A stretch of DNA of 64,000 nucleotides. Origin: MPNO01 sp965205995 (lineage in GTDB: Bacteria; Pseudomonadota; Alphaproteobacteria; MPNO01). The position numbers and the translations under genes were made by a program. Below are positions 8,752 to 17,640 of this stretch, piece after piece (the stretch's first letter is position 1; each line of letters starts with the position of its first letter). The notes under the pieces were generated by a model. It was given only the letters and a program-made list of their open reading frames with translations. It was not told the origin of the DNA and made no database searches. Where the stretch lies: contig OZ242200.1 in NCBI GenBank assembly GCA_965205995.1, positions 3,162,001-3,226,000 of the forward strand, written 5' to 3'.

Positions 8752-9273
8752 TCAGTCCGGGACGATGTCGTCGATCATGGCGGTGTACATGTCCCTGGCG
8801 TCGCCGCCGAAACAGGCGAAAACGATTTTTTCCAGCGCGCTGCCGCGTTCGAGGTGCGTCACGGTCTCGGTCACGGCGATGCGGGTCGCCCGGTCGAGCG
8901 GGTAGCCGTAGACGCCCGTGCCGATCGCCGGGAAGGCGATCGACGCGATCCCCTTTTCGCCGGCGATTTCGAAACAGCGGCGATAGCAGGACGCCAGCAG
9001 ATCCGGCTCGCCCCGGTCCCCGCCCTGCCAGACCGGGCCGACGGTGTGGATCACGAACCGGGCGGGAAGATCATAGGCGCCGGTCGCCTTGGCATCGCCG
9101 GTGCCGCATCCGCCGAGCGTCCGGCATTCCTCCAAGAGGCGCGGTCCCGCCGCGCGGTGGATCGCGCCGTCGACGCCGCCGCCGCCCAGCAGGGCGTTGT
9201 TGGCCGCATTGACAATCGCATCGACCGCCAGGACGGTTATATCGCCCTCGAAGACCTCGATCCGGTCGCGCAT
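8752..9273 (-). CDS. Macro-domain protein, O-acetyl-ADP-ribose deacetylase-like
   Basis: This 173-residue protein is essentially one macro domain of the YmdB/MacroD type, which hydrolyses O-acetyl-ADP-ribose or removes mono-ADP-ribose. Visible motifs are GDIT at 10-13, VNAANNALLGGGGVDGAIH at 21-39 (adenine and ribose loop), GTGDAKATGAYDLPARFVIH, and AFPAIGTGVYGYPLDRA (distal ribose/phosphate loop). Length and motif order are normal. It lies between a TRAP binding protein and a Tct permease on the same strand; the functional reason is not evident. Confidence 0.93.
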   Translation of the reverse strand: MRDRIEVFEGDITVLAVDAIVNAANNALLGGGGVDGAIHRAAGPRLLEECRTLGGCGTGDAKATGAYDLPARFVIHTVGPVWQGGDRGEPDLLASCYRRCFEIAGEKGIASIAFPAIGTGVYGYPLDRATRIAVTETVTHLERGSALEKIVFACFGGDARDMYTAMIDDIVPD

Positions 9274-9304
9274 ACCCGTTTACTCACGTCGACGAAGCGG
9301 AACC

Positions 9305-9326
9305 GGCCGGGGCGGACGCCCCGGCC
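9305..9326 (-). terminator. Perfect stem-loop after the orphan dctP-like gene
   Basis: A perfect 9-bp inverted repeat (9305-9313 with 9318-9326, four-base loop) lies 18 bases after the dctP-like stop and 32 bases before the macro-domain start. There is no clear T-run, so it may be an attenuator or 3'-end stabiliser rather than a full terminator. Confidence 0.5.
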
Positions 9327-9343
9327 GGGCCGCGTGGGATACG

Positions 9344-10414
9344 CTACTTCTTGTTCAGCCGCATCATCGAGGCCTTGGTCTTCTCGGCCGCGGCGGCGCG
9401 GGTCTTCAGGGCGGCCGCCTTGATGAGGTTGTACATGGGGGCGATCTTGGGATTGGAGCCCAGGATCTTGTCGCCGAGCGGATTCGCGCGGCGGTAGAAC
9501 TCCTTGCGGTCGGCGTCGGAGAAATCGATCACCTCGCCGCCCTCCTTGATCCACTGTTTTTCCCAGTGGGTGGTTATGTCGAGGGCGATCTCGACCGTCG
9601 GGTCGGTCAGCTTCGCGCCCTCCTCCCAGATCGCGGTCCGGAGATCGGCCGGCAATTTCTTCAGCACCTTCAGGCTGGCATAGGCGCCGACCGGGATATA
9701 GCCGCCCGCCGTCCGGGTCAGGTACTTGGCCACCGTGTAGAACTTCGACGGTCCCATGACGATGATCGCGCTGCGCGCGCCGTCGACGACCCGCTTCTGG
9801 ATCGAGGGAACGACCTGAGAATACGGAATCGGTATGCCGGCCGCGCCGAAGGTCTTCATCAGCGCGATCTCCATCTTGGTCGCGAGCACGCGGAGCTTCT
9901 TGCCCTTGAGGTCGGCAAGCGTGCGGATCGGCTCGCGCGAGGCGATCGCGCCGACCCCCGCGCACCACAGATAGACCGGCACGATGCCCGCCTTCTCGCC
10001 CAGCTTGCTGAACTCGCCGCGCACCGTGGGGTGGTTGAGCGTCAGATGCTGGTGCCACTGCGAATCGAACATGCCCGGCGCGTCGGGCGCCTGGAAGGCC
10101 GGGTTGATGCCCTGGAAGAAGCCGGGCGGGGTGAAGAAGAACGCCTGGGTGCCGAGCTGGATTCCCTCGAGCTGGCGCGGGATGGTGCCGAGCTGGGCGG
10201 CCGGGAAGATTCTCACCTTGAGCTTGCCTGCGGTCCGCTTCTCGAGCGCCGCCTTGAACAATTCCGACGAGCGGTGGTTGGAATCGTTGATGGTCACGAA
10301 GCCGATCTTGATCTCGTAGGTCTTCTGGGCCATGGCGGGGCCGGCGATGGCGACCGCCAGCACGCCGGCGGTGGCCAACGACACGCGAGCACAGAAGCGG
10401 GTGGGTCTCTTCAT
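9344..10414 (-). CDS. TRAP transporter solute-binding protein, DctP family (orphan)
   Basis: This is a 356-residue periplasmic binding protein. The signal peptide spans about residues 1-29 (RVSLATAGVLAVAIAGPAMA followed by QKTYEIKIG). The DctP core is seen as IRTLADLKGKKLRVLATKM, IPIPYSQVVPSIQKRVVDGA and a GPSKFYTVAKYLT segment. The ATG at 10414 has a perfect AAGGAGG ribosome site about 8 bases upstream. No DctQ or DctM gene is next to it, so it either serves the TRAP permease at 1.9-3.8 kb or a permease elsewhere. It is divergent from the amidohydrolase operon. Confidence 0.9.
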   Translation of the reverse strand: MKRPTRFCARVSLATAGVLAVAIAGPAMAQKTYEIKIGFVTINDSNHRSSELFKAALEKRTAGKLKVRIFPAAQLGTIPRQLEGIQLGTQAFFFTPPGFFQGINPAFQAPDAPGMFDSQWHQHLTLNHPTVRGEFSKLGEKAGIVPVYLWCAGVGAIASREPIRTLADLKGKKLRVLATKMEIALMKTFGAAGIPIPYSQVVPSIQKRVVDGARSAIIVMGPSKFYTVAKYLTRTAGGYIPVGAYASLKVLKKLPADLRTAIWEEGAKLTDPTVEIALDITTHWEKQWIKEGGEVIDFSDADRKEFYRRANPLGDKILGSNPKIAPMYNLIKAAALKTRAAAAEKTKASMMRLNKK

Positions 10415-10434
10415 CGCGCAACCTCCTTGTCTCG

Positions 10435-10456
10435 CCGGGCGGGCCATGCCGCCCGG
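10435..10456. promoter_or_regulatory. Palindrome in the divergent dctP-like / amidohydrolase intergenic region
   Basis: A perfect 8-bp inverted repeat (CCGGGCGG, six-base GCCATG spacer, CCGCCCGG) lies 21 bases upstream of the dctP-like ATG, in the 183-bp gap between divergent genes. It could be an operator or a leader hairpin. No clear sigma-70 boxes were recognised nearby. Confidence 0.3.
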
Positions 10457-10597
10457 ACGTTTTCTCCCGCCGGGAGTATGACCCTTGCCGTGGCGGCGGG
10501 ACAACGCCTCCGTCGCGCCCTGTACCCGCCTACGCGAAAAGTCGTAACGTTCGGATGACTGGCACCGCCTGCGAGGCGGCGCATCAGGGAGGACGAG

Positions 10598-11266
10598 ATG
10601 GCAGGACAGACCGAGAAGAGCGACGAGGCGTTCTTCGCCGAGCGGGGGTTCGGGCTCAAGATCGGCTTCGGCGAACGGCCGGCGCTGATCGTGATCGACA
10701 TGCTGAAAGCGTTCACCGATCCCGAGCGGATGCTGGGCGCCGATCTGGACGGGGAGATCGAGGCGATCCGGCCGCTGCTCGACGCCGCGCATGAGCGCGA
10801 CATCCCGGTGATCTTCTCCACCGTGATCTACGAGGACGACGACCTCAAGGATGCCGGCATCTGGGCGCTCAAGCAGAAGGGCGTGGTCACGCTGAAGGCC
10901 GGCGACGACGGCGTCGAGGTCGATTCCAGGCTCGATTTTCGCCCGGGCGACACCCTCCTGGTCAAGAAATACGCGTCCTGCTTCTACGGCACCGACATCG
11001 TCTCGCGGCTGATGGCGCATGGCGTGGACACGCTGATCATCACCGGCTGCACCACCTCGGGCTGCGTCCGCGCGACCGCCGTCGATGCCTGTCAAATCGG
11101 GTTCCGGCCGATGGTGGTGCGCGAGGCGGTCGGCGACCGCTCGCAAGCGGCGCACGACCAGAGCCTGTTCGACCTCAACGCCAAATACGCCGACGTGGTC
11201 TCGCTCGACGAGGCGCTGCAATACCTCTCGACAATCGGCCACAACCGGCCGGCGGCATCCGGCTAG
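10598..11266 (+). CDS. Isochorismatase-like cysteine amidohydrolase (N-carbamoylsarcosine amidase-like)
   Basis: This is a 222-residue cytoplasmic hydrolase of the isochorismatase fold. The catalytic triad can be placed at Asp34 (LIVIDML), Lys124 (VKKYASCFYGT) and Cys156 (TGCTTSGCVRATAVDA). The TTSGCVRATA stretch is characteristic of N-carbamoylsarcosine, maleamate and related amidases rather than true isochorismatases. These enzymes release ammonia from small amides or ureido acids. An AGGGAGGA ribosome site precedes the ATG. The gene is 21 bases upstream of a PuuE-like deacetylase, suggesting a two-gene unit for degrading a nitrogenous ring compound. Confidence 0.88.
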   Translation: MAGQTEKSDEAFFAERGFGLKIGFGERPALIVIDMLKAFTDPERMLGADLDGEIEAIRPLLDAAHERDIPVIFSTVIYEDDDLKDAGIWALKQKGVVTLKAGDDGVEVDSRLDFRPGDTLLVKKYASCFYGTDIVSRLMAHGVDTLIITGCTTSGCVRATAVDACQIGFRPMVVREAVGDRSQAAHDQSLFDLNAKYADVVSLDEALQYLSTIGHNRPAASG

Positions 11267-11287
11267 GCGCCGCACTGGGAGGCAGAC

Positions 11288-12157
11288 ATGGAACACGGAC
11301 GCTTCGACTATTCGCCGATCGTCGACCGGGAGACGCTGCGCTTCCCGAACGGCGCGCGGATCGCGGTCTGGGTAATCCCCAATATCGAGCATTTCCACTG
11401 GGACAGGCCCTCGACCTCGGTCACCGCGGTTACCGCCCATCTCAAGCCCGACGTGCTGAACTATTCGTGGCGCGATTTCGGCGTGCGGGTCGGCATCTGG
11501 CGCATGATGGAGGTAATGGAGCGCCACGGGGTCAAGGGCACGGTCGCCCTCAACTCCGAGGTCTGCGGCCAATACCCCCGCATCATCGAGGCCGGCAACG
11601 ATCTCGGCTGGGAATGGATGGGGCATGGCAGCACGAATTCGGTGCTGTTCAACGACCAGACGGAGGACGAGGAGCGCGGGCTGATCCGCGACATCGTCTC
11701 CACCATCGCGGACGGCACCGGAACCGCGCCCAGGGGCTGGCTCGGCCCGGCGCTGAGCGAGAGCTTCAACACGCCCGACATCCTCGCCGAGAACGGCATC
11801 GAATATGTCTGCGACTGGGTCAATGACGAGCAGCCTTACGCGATGAACGTCAAATCCGGCTCGCTGATCTCGGTCCCCTACTCGATCGAGATCAACGACA
11901 TCCCGGCCTTCCTGGATCGCGGGCTGGGCGCGGAGGAGTTCTACCGGATGATCGTCGACCAGTTCGACGTGCTCTACGAGGACGGCGCCGCCTCGGGCCG
12001 GGTGATGGCGATCTGCCTGCACCCGTTCCTGATCGGCCACGCCTTCCGGGCCAAGTATCTCGACAAGGCGCTCGGCTATATCCGCCAGCGCGCCGAGGTG
12101 TGGGTCACCCGGGGCGGCGAGATCAACGACTGGTACCGGGCGAACCGCCTCGCCTGA
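11288..12157 (+). CDS. Polysaccharide deacetylase/NodB-like amidohydrolase (PuuE allantoinase-like)
   Basis: This 289-residue protein has a NodB-type (beta/alpha) barrel. Its N-terminus FPNGARIAVWVIPNIEHFHW is typical of the metal-dependent PuuE/uricase-associated branch, which acts on cyclic amides rather than on chitin. Other signature segments are RHGVKGTVALNSEVC, GWEWMGHGSTNS and GPALSESFNTPDILAENGI, then a C-terminal LHPFLIGHAFRAKYL. A GGGAGG ribosome site lies just before the ATG. It probably acts with the upstream amidase on one catabolic pathway; the substrate is not identifiable. Its last about 97 bases recur in damaged form at 17,551. Confidence 0.85.
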   Translation: MEHGRFDYSPIVDRETLRFPNGARIAVWVIPNIEHFHWDRPSTSVTAVTAHLKPDVLNYSWRDFGVRVGIWRMMEVMERHGVKGTVALNSEVCGQYPRIIEAGNDLGWEWMGHGSTNSVLFNDQTEDEERGLIRDIVSTIADGTGTAPRGWLGPALSESFNTPDILAENGIEYVCDWVNDEQPYAMNVKSGSLISVPYSIEINDIPAFLDRGLGAEEFYRMIVDQFDVLYEDGAASGRVMAICLHPFLIGHAFRAKYLDKALGYIRQRAEVWVTRGGEINDWYRANRLA

Positions 12158-12200
12158 TCAGAGCCGCCAGCGGAGCAGGAAACGCTCGGCCCGGGCGACC
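12061..12200 (+). repeat. Left copy of a 140-bp direct repeat flanking the autotransporter gene
   Basis: This stretch covers the 3' end of the deacetylase and a short piece matching the 3' end of the ABC permease read on the other strand (LRWRL stop). It aligns without gaps to 17,551-17,690 at a constant offset of 5,490 bases; by hand count about 119 of 140 positions match, with the last 45 nearly identical. Confidence 0.85.
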
Positions 12201-12207
12201 GGGGCGC

Positions 12208-12223
12208 GGCCGCGATGGCGGCC
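12208..12223 (-). terminator. Possible hairpin after the autotransporter gene
   Basis: GGCCGC and GCGGCC pair around a four-base loop, 27 bases past the autotransporter stop. There is no T-run; a weak terminator at best. Confidence 0.3.
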
Positions 12224-12249
12224 GGGATCGGTGAGCCGCGCAGGCTCGC

Positions 12250-15200
12250 CTACCAGCGCATTGAGCCCCTGACCCCGAGCCCGTACTCGGGCTGCCGGTC
12301 GTCGCTGCCGCGACGGGTCGCCTCGAACAGGAGGTCGAAGTCCACCCGCTCGCGCCGGGCATGCTCGAGCCGCCAGCCCGCGCTGTATCGCCGATGCGAC
12401 TCGGCAAGCCTCAGCCGGAGCTCGGGTGTCGCCGTGAAGCGGTCGCCGATTGCCGCGAACCCGTAACCCAGCCGTGCTTCCAGCCGGCCCTCCGCCTCGA
12501 ACGCGCGCCCGGTGCCGAGGTCCCGCGCATCGTCCAGCGACCAGAGCGCTCCGGTCCCGCTATCCGCCTGGCCCCAGACCGGTCGGAGCGAATACGAGAG
12601 GCCCCGGGCCAACGCATCCGGCGACAGCGCCAACGAGCCCGAGGCGCCCCACTCCTTGTGGCCGGCCGCATCGTGCGAGACCAACAGGCGCGCCCGGCCT
12701 GCCGCCGTGAACCCGCCCACCACGTAGCGGAACCCTCCGCCCAGCTCCAATCCGGCCCCGGTCTCCGCGTCGCCTCCGTCATGGCGCAGGCCGATCTCGC
12801 CCGACGGCGTTATGGCCGCATCCTCTCCGGCGCCGAAGCTGCGCTCCGCGTCGAGCATCAGCCTGAGCCGCCTTGCATTGCCCTCGGCTTCGTTCAGGCC
12901 CCGCGCCCCGTCGGACGCGGTGTGCACCCACATCGCATCCGACTTGACCGAGATGCGCAGGGCGCCCATCTCCTCGCCGCCGAGAATCAGGCCCTTCACG
13001 CCGAGCGTGCCAATCTGCATCGCGAGGCTCGTCCTGAAGGCCTCCTCGTCCTTTGGCGTCAGCGTGAGACTGCCGGCGCCATAGCCGGCCAGCGCCCAGG
13101 CGGTCAGCCCTTCGCCGAAGGCGAGCCGCGCATATGGGTAGACGCCTGAGAGGCTGCTGTCGATCGTGCCTCGGCCGCCCCTGTCGCTCTGCAACACGAC
13201 CTGCCGGAAGCTGCCTTCGCCCTCGCTCCGCGCGAGCGCGAAGCCGGCCAGCACGCGCCCCCACTTGCCGTCGACGCCGAGGAGCCTCGTGGTTACGTCG
13301 CCGTCCATCTTCATATCGTCCGCTCGCGCCTCGAAGGCGCCCACCGCCACGTGGCCCCAGACCACGTAGCCACCGTCCCCCTCGGCCTCGCCTCCCGACA
13401 GGTGGAACGCGCTGCCGCGCAGCAACTCCTTGCCGGTCATCCCGCGGGTCGCGCGGGGACCGGCCGCGTTCTCCGCATCCTTCATCCAGCCCAGTTGATC
13501 CGCGAAACCTGCGGCCTCCTCCGGTTCGCCAGGCCCGAAACCGCCGATGCGCTCGCCGCCGAGCGTCACCTGCGACCCGCCGCCAAACTCGAACCGCGCC
13601 GTCACCGCATCCACCAACTGGCCCCCGATGGTGCGCCCGAAGCGCGCGTTCCAGCCCTGAACCATTCCGGTCTCGACGGTCGCGGTCACGTTGATGGTCA
13701 TGGTGTAGGTCGAGGCGCTCTCGCGGTCGCCGTCGCTCACCTTGAAAGTGAATCTGGCATAGCGATCGCCATCGGCGTTTGCCGCCGGGGAAAAGACCAG
13801 CCTGCCCGAATCGATGTCGGCCCTGGCGATAGTCTGGTTCGCCGTCACCGCCGTGCCGTCATTGGCCAGCGAGCCCAAGGCCGGCAGCGTCACGATCCTC
13901 ACGCTCGAAAGCGTGTCGTCCACCTCGACGTCGGAGAAGTTGAAGTCGGCTGCGGCGAAGGCGTAATCCGTGTCCTCGAGCGTTGTCACTCCCCCGTGGG
14001 CCGCGGTCGGCGCGTCGTTCACCGCGGTCACGCGGACGGTCATGGTGTTGGCCGAGGCGCTCTCGTCGGTGCCGTCGCTCACCTTGAAGGTGAAGCTGGT
14101 ATAGGGATCGCCGTTGCCGTCCGCCGCCGGGGTGAAGACCAGCCTGTTCGCATCGATTTCGACCTTGGCGATCTCCTGGTTCGCCGTCACCGCCGTGCCG
14201 CCATTGGTCAGCGAGCCCAGGCCCGGCAGCGTCACTATTTTCACGCTCGCCAGCATGTCGCCGGTGTCGGTGTCGGTGTCGGAGAAGTTGAAGTCGGCGG
14301 CGGTGAAAGCGTAGGCCGTGTCCTCGGTCGCGGTGACCGTGCTGTTCGACGCCGTGGGCGCGTCGTTCGCCGCGTCCACGTCGACGGTCATGGTGTAGGC
14401 CGACGCGCTCTCGTCGGTGCCGTCGCTCACCTTGAAGGTGAAGCTGGTATAGGAATCGCCATGGACGTTCGCTGCCGGGGTGAAGACCAGCCTGTTCGCA
14501 TCGATGTCGGCCTTGGCGATCTCCTGGTTCGCCGTCACCGCCGTGCCGCCATTGGTCAGCGAGCCCAGGGCCGGCAGCGTCACGATCTTCACGCTCGCCA
14601 GCGCGTCGCCGGTGTCGCCGGAGGCGAAGTTGAAGTCGGCTGCGGCGAAGCTGTAGGCCGTGTCCTCGGTCGCGGTGACCGTGCTGTCCGACGCCGTGGG
14701 CGCGTCGGTCACCGCGGTCACGTCGACGGTCATGGTGTAGGCCGACGCGCTCTCGTCGGCGCCGTCGCTCACCTTGAAGGTGAAGCTGGTATAGGAATCG
14801 CCATGGGCGTCCGCCACCGGGATGAAGACCAGCTTGTTCGCATCGATGTCGGCCCTGGCGATCGACTGGTTCGCCCTCACCGCCGTGCCGTCATTGGTCA
14901 GCGCGCCCAGGCCCGGCAGCGTCACTATTTTCACGCTCGCCAGCATGTCGCCGGTGTCGGTGTCGGAGAAGTTGAAGTCGGCGGCGGCTAAAGTGTAGGC
15001 CGTGTCCTCGGTCGTGGTGACCGTGTTGTCCGACGCCGTGGGCGCGTCGTTCGCCGCGGTCACGTCGACGGTCATGGTGTAGGCCGACGCGCTCTCGTCG
15101 GCGCCGTCGCTCACCTTGAAGGTGAAGCTGGTATAGGAATCGCCATGGACATTCGCTGCCGGGGTGAAGACCAGCCTGTTCGCATCGATGTCGGCCTTGG

Positions 15201-17490
15201 CGATCTCCTGGTTCGCCGTCACCGCCGTGTCGTCATTGGTCAGCGAGCCCAGGGCCGGCAGCGTCACGATCTTCACGCTCGAAAGCGTGTCGCCGGTGTC
15301 GCCGGAGGCGAAGTTGAAGTCGGCTGCGGCGAAGCTGTAGGCCGTGTCCTGGGTTGCGGTGACCGTGCTGTCCGACGCCGTGGGCACGTCGTTCACCGCG
15401 GTCACGCCGACGGTCATGGTGTAGGCCGACGCGCTCTCGTCGGCACCGTCGCTCACCTTGAAGGTGAAGCTGGTATAGGGATCGCCGTTGCCGTCCGCCG
15501 CCGGGGTGAAGACCAGCCTGTTCGCGTCGATGTCGGCCCTGGCGATCGACTGGTCCGCCCTCACCGCCGTGTCGTCATTGGTCAGCGAGCCCAGGGCCGG
15601 CAGCGTCACTATTTTCACGCTCGAAAGCGTGTCGCCGGTGTCGGCGTCGAAGAAGTTGAAGTCGGCGGCGGCGAAAGCGTAGGCCGTGTCCTCGGTCGCG
15701 GTGACCGTGCTGTCGGAGGCCGTGGGCGCGTCAGTCACCGCGGTCACGTCGACGGTCACGGTGTAGGCTGACGCGCTCTCGTCGGCGCCGTCGCTCACCT
15801 TGAAGGTGAAGCTGGTATAGTGATCGCCGTTGCCGTCCGCCACCGGAGTGAAGACCAGCCTGTTCGCGTCGATGTCGGCCCTGGCGATCGACTGGTCCGC
15901 CCTCACCGCCGTGTCGTCATTGGTCAGCGAGCCCAGGGCCGGCAGCGTCACGATCTTCACGCTCGCCAGCGTGTCGCCGGTGTCGGCGTCGGCGAAGTTG
16001 AAGTCGGCGGCGGTGAAAGTGTAGGCCGTGTCCTCGGTCGTGGTGACCGTGCTGTCCGACGCCGTGGGCACGGCGTTCGCCGCGGTCACGTCGACGGTCA
16101 TGGTGTAGGCCGACGCGCTCTCGTCGGTGCCGTCGCTCACCTTGAAGGTGAAGCTGGTATAGGAATCGCCGTTGCCGTCCGCCACCGGAGTGAAGACCAG
16201 CCTGTTCGCATCGATGTCGGCCTTGGCGATCGACTCGTCCGCCCTCACCGCCGTGCCGCCATTGGTCAGCAAGCCCAGGGCCGGCAGCGTCACGATCTTC
16301 ACGCTCGCCAGCGTGTCGCCGGTGTCGGCGTCGGAGAAGTTGAAGTCGGCGGCGGTGAAAGTGTAGGCCGTGTCCTCGGTCGTGGTGACCGTGTTGTCCG
16401 ACGCCGTGGGCGCGTCGGTCACCGCGGTCACGTCGACGGTGATGGTGTAGGCCGAGGCGCTCTCGTCGGCGCCGTCGCTCACCTTGAAGGTAAAGCTGGT
16501 ATAGGAATCGCCATGGGCGTCCGCCACCGGGGTGAAGACCAGCTCGTTCGCGTCGATGTCGGCCCTGGCGATCGACTGGTTCGCCCTCACCGCCGTGCCG
16601 TCATTGGTCAGCGCGCCCAGGCCCGGCAGCGTCACTATTTTCACGCTCGCCAGCATGTCGCCGGTGTCGGTGTCGGAGAAGTTGAAGTCGGCGGCGGCTA
16701 AAGTGTAGGCCGTGTCCTCGGTCGTGGTGACCGTGTTGTCCGACGCCGTGGGCGCGTCGTTCGCCGCGGTCACGTCGACGGTCATGGTGTAGGCCGACGC
16801 GCTCTCGTCGGCACCGTCGCTCACCTTGAAGGTAAAGCTGGTATAGGAATCGCCGTTGCCGTCCGCCGCCGGGGTGAAGACCAGCCTGTTCGAATCGATG
16901 TCGGCCCTGGCGATCTCCTGGTTCGCCGTCACCGCCGTGTCGTCATTGGTCAGCGCGCCCAGGGCCGGCAGCGTCACGATCTTCACGCTCGCCAGCGTGT
17001 CGCCGGTGTCGGCGTCGGCGAAGTTGAAGTCGGCGGCGGTGAAGCTGTAGGCCGTGTCCTCGGTCGTGGTGACCGTGTTGTCCGACGCCGTGGGGGGGGT
17101 CTGCGCCGCGGCCTGCGGGCCGAACGCCAGGCACGCAAGCATGAGGAAGGCTGCGCCACCGACGGGCTGCGCAAGCGGCGCCACGCGCGCGGGCGAGGCG
17201 GAACGAAGGCCCGCAACAGCCCCGGCCAGGCGGCGCCAATCGAGGCCGGGTCGACAACGCCTTGTCTCCTGCCGGCGAACCGCTCGCCTGGTCCGCCTCG
17301 CCAAATTAGAGCCCGCCGCGCTCCGCGGCCCCCGCTGCCGCCCGCTCGAGCGCGTCTCTGGCCGGCTTCCTGCTGACCGGACAATTCGCGCGACCGCACG
17401 CGCATGGAGGGCCGGAGCATCGGCGATCCCCGACTCCGGACACGCGTCCTCCCATTTCTCAACCAATATCATCATTGGATAACATGGCAT
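12250..17490 (-). CDS. Cadherin-like repeat protein with C-terminal autotransporter-type beta-barrel
   Basis: This is a 1,746-residue surface protein. A hydrophobic, signal-like segment (about residues 103-130, ending QAAAQ) follows an Arg-rich N-terminus, so the true start may lie downstream of the ATG at 17,490, for example a GTG at 17,184. Then come ten cadherin-like repeats of 114 residues (about 133-1270), each with a PTASDxTVT start, ADFNF, KIVTLPALG, and a FTFKVSDGxDESAS core. A GWNARFGRT linker leads to about 450 residues of amphipathic strands ending in the aromatic C-terminus GSMRW, as expected for an outer-membrane barrel. The passenger is probably displayed as an adhesin; inferred from architecture only. 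It is flanked by 140-bp direct repeats and interrupts a convergent gene pair. Confidence 0.85.
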   Translation of the reverse strand: MPCYPMMILVEKWEDACPESGIADAPALHARAVARIVRSAGSRPETRSSGRQRGPRSAAGSNLARRTRRAVRRQETRRCRPGLDWRRLAGAVAGLRSASPARVAPLAQPVGGAAFLMLACLAFGPQAAAQTPPTASDNTVTTTEDTAYSFTAADFNFADADTGDTLASVKIVTLPALGALTNDDTAVTANQEIARADIDSNRLVFTPAADGNGDSYTSFTFKVSDGADESASAYTMTVDVTAANDAPTASDNTVTTTEDTAYTLAAADFNFSDTDTGDMLASVKIVTLPGLGALTNDGTAVRANQSIARADIDANELVFTPVADAHGDSYTSFTFKVSDGADESASAYTITVDVTAVTDAPTASDNTVTTTEDTAYTFTAADFNFSDADTGDTLASVKIVTLPALGLLTNGGTAVRADESIAKADIDANRLVFTPVADGNGDSYTSFTFKVSDGTDESASAYTMTVDVTAANAVPTASDSTVTTTEDTAYTFTAADFNFADADTGDTLASVKIVTLPALGSLTNDDTAVRADQSIARADIDANRLVFTPVADGNGDHYTSFTFKVSDGADESASAYTVTVDVTAVTDAPTASDSTVTATEDTAYAFAAADFNFFDADTGDTLSSVKIVTLPALGSLTNDDTAVRADQSIARADIDANRLVFTPAADGNGDPYTSFTFKVSDGADESASAYTMTVGVTAVNDVPTASDSTVTATQDTAYSFAAADFNFASGDTGDTLSSVKIVTLPALGSLTNDDTAVTANQEIAKADIDANRLVFTPAANVHGDSYTSFTFKVSDGADESASAYTMTVDVTAANDAPTASDNTVTTTEDTAYTLAAADFNFSDTDTGDMLASVKIVTLPGLGALTNDGTAVRANQSIARADIDANKLVFIPVADAHGDSYTSFTFKVSDGADESASAYTMTVDVTAVTDAPTASDSTVTATEDTAYSFAAADFNFASGDTGDALASVKIVTLPALGSLTNGGTAVTANQEIAKADIDANRLVFTPAANVHGDSYTSFTFKVSDGTDESASAYTMTVDVDAANDAPTASNSTVTATEDTAYAFTAADFNFSDTDTDTGDMLASVKIVTLPGLGSLTNGGTAVTANQEIAKVEIDANRLVFTPAADGNGDPYTSFTFKVSDGTDESASANTMTVRVTAVNDAPTAAHGGVTTLEDTDYAFAAADFNFSDVEVDDTLSSVRIVTLPALGSLANDGTAVTANQTIARADIDSGRLVFSPAANADGDRYARFTFKVSDGDRESASTYTMTINVTATVETGMVQGWNARFGRTIGGQLVDAVTARFEFGGGSQVTLGGERIGGFGPGEPEEAAGFADQLGWMKDAENAAGPRATRGMTGKELLRGSAFHLSGGEAEGDGGYVVWGHVAVGAFEARADDMKMDGDVTTRLLGVDGKWGRVLAGFALARSEGEGSFRQVVLQSDRGGRGTIDSSLSGVYPYARLAFGEGLTAWALAGYGAGSLTLTPKDEEAFRTSLAMQIGTLGVKGLILGGEEMGALRISVKSDAMWVHTASDGARGLNEAEGNARRLRLMLDAERSFGAGEDAAITPSGEIGLRHDGGDAETGAGLELGGGFRYVVGGFTAAGRARLLVSHDAAGHKEWGASGSLALSPDALARGLSYSLRPVWGQADSGTGALWSLDDARDLGTGRAFEAEGRLEARLGYGFAAIGDRFTATPELRLRLAESHRRYSAGWRLEHARRERVDFDLLFEATRRGSDDRQPEYGLGVRGSMRW
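13670..17094 (-). repeat. Ten tandem 342-bp cadherin-like repeats
   Basis: These are ten in-frame units of 114 codons; the ninth has two extra codons (a TD duplication). Units 2 and 7 are almost identical at DNA level over more than 200 bases at an offset of 1,710 bases (five units). Units 6 and 8 are also near-identical in protein. The last unit is the most diverged. The pattern suggests recent gene conversion or block duplication. Confidence 0.9.
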
Positions 17491-17530
17491 AATAGATATA
17501 TCTTATAGGTAATATCTTTGTCATCCGACG
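17463..17530 (-). promoter_or_regulatory. AT-rich putative promoter of the autotransporter gene
   Basis: This is a markedly AT-rich stretch in high-GC surroundings. On the minus strand ATGACA (17,524-17,519) and TATATC (17,500-17,495) are 18 bases apart and could be -35 and -10 boxes. That would start transcription near 17,488, at the annotated ATG, and favours a downstream translation start. Confidence 0.35.
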
Positions 17531-17550
17531 CTGGCCCGGGTCAGGCATCC

Positions 17551-17640
17551 CGACAAGGCACTCGGCTATATCGGGGAGCGGTAGGAGGTGTGGGTGACGA
17601 GAGGCGGCGAGATCGGCGACTGGCGCCGGGCGAACCGCCT
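17551..17640 (+). pseudogene. Remnant of the 3' end of a deacetylase gene
   Basis: Read in the deacetylase frame this gives DKALGYIGER, an in-frame stop, then EVWVTRGGEIGDWRRANRL. It matches the last 30 residues of the gene ending at 12,157, but with a TAG in place of a Glu/Ala region codon and loss of the original stop. No upstream part of the gene remains next to it. Confidence 0.75.

Noticed and set aside
12061..12200. Direct repeats considered as insertion-sequence target duplications or phage attachment sites
   Set aside because: At 140 bp and about 85 percent identity they are too long and too diverged for target duplications, and no integrase or transposase lies between them.
12361..16701. 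Several plus-strand frames with regular VGRVLGRGDRAV repeats
   Set aside because: They are the antisense of the 342-bp cadherin-like units; the periodicity comes from the real gene.
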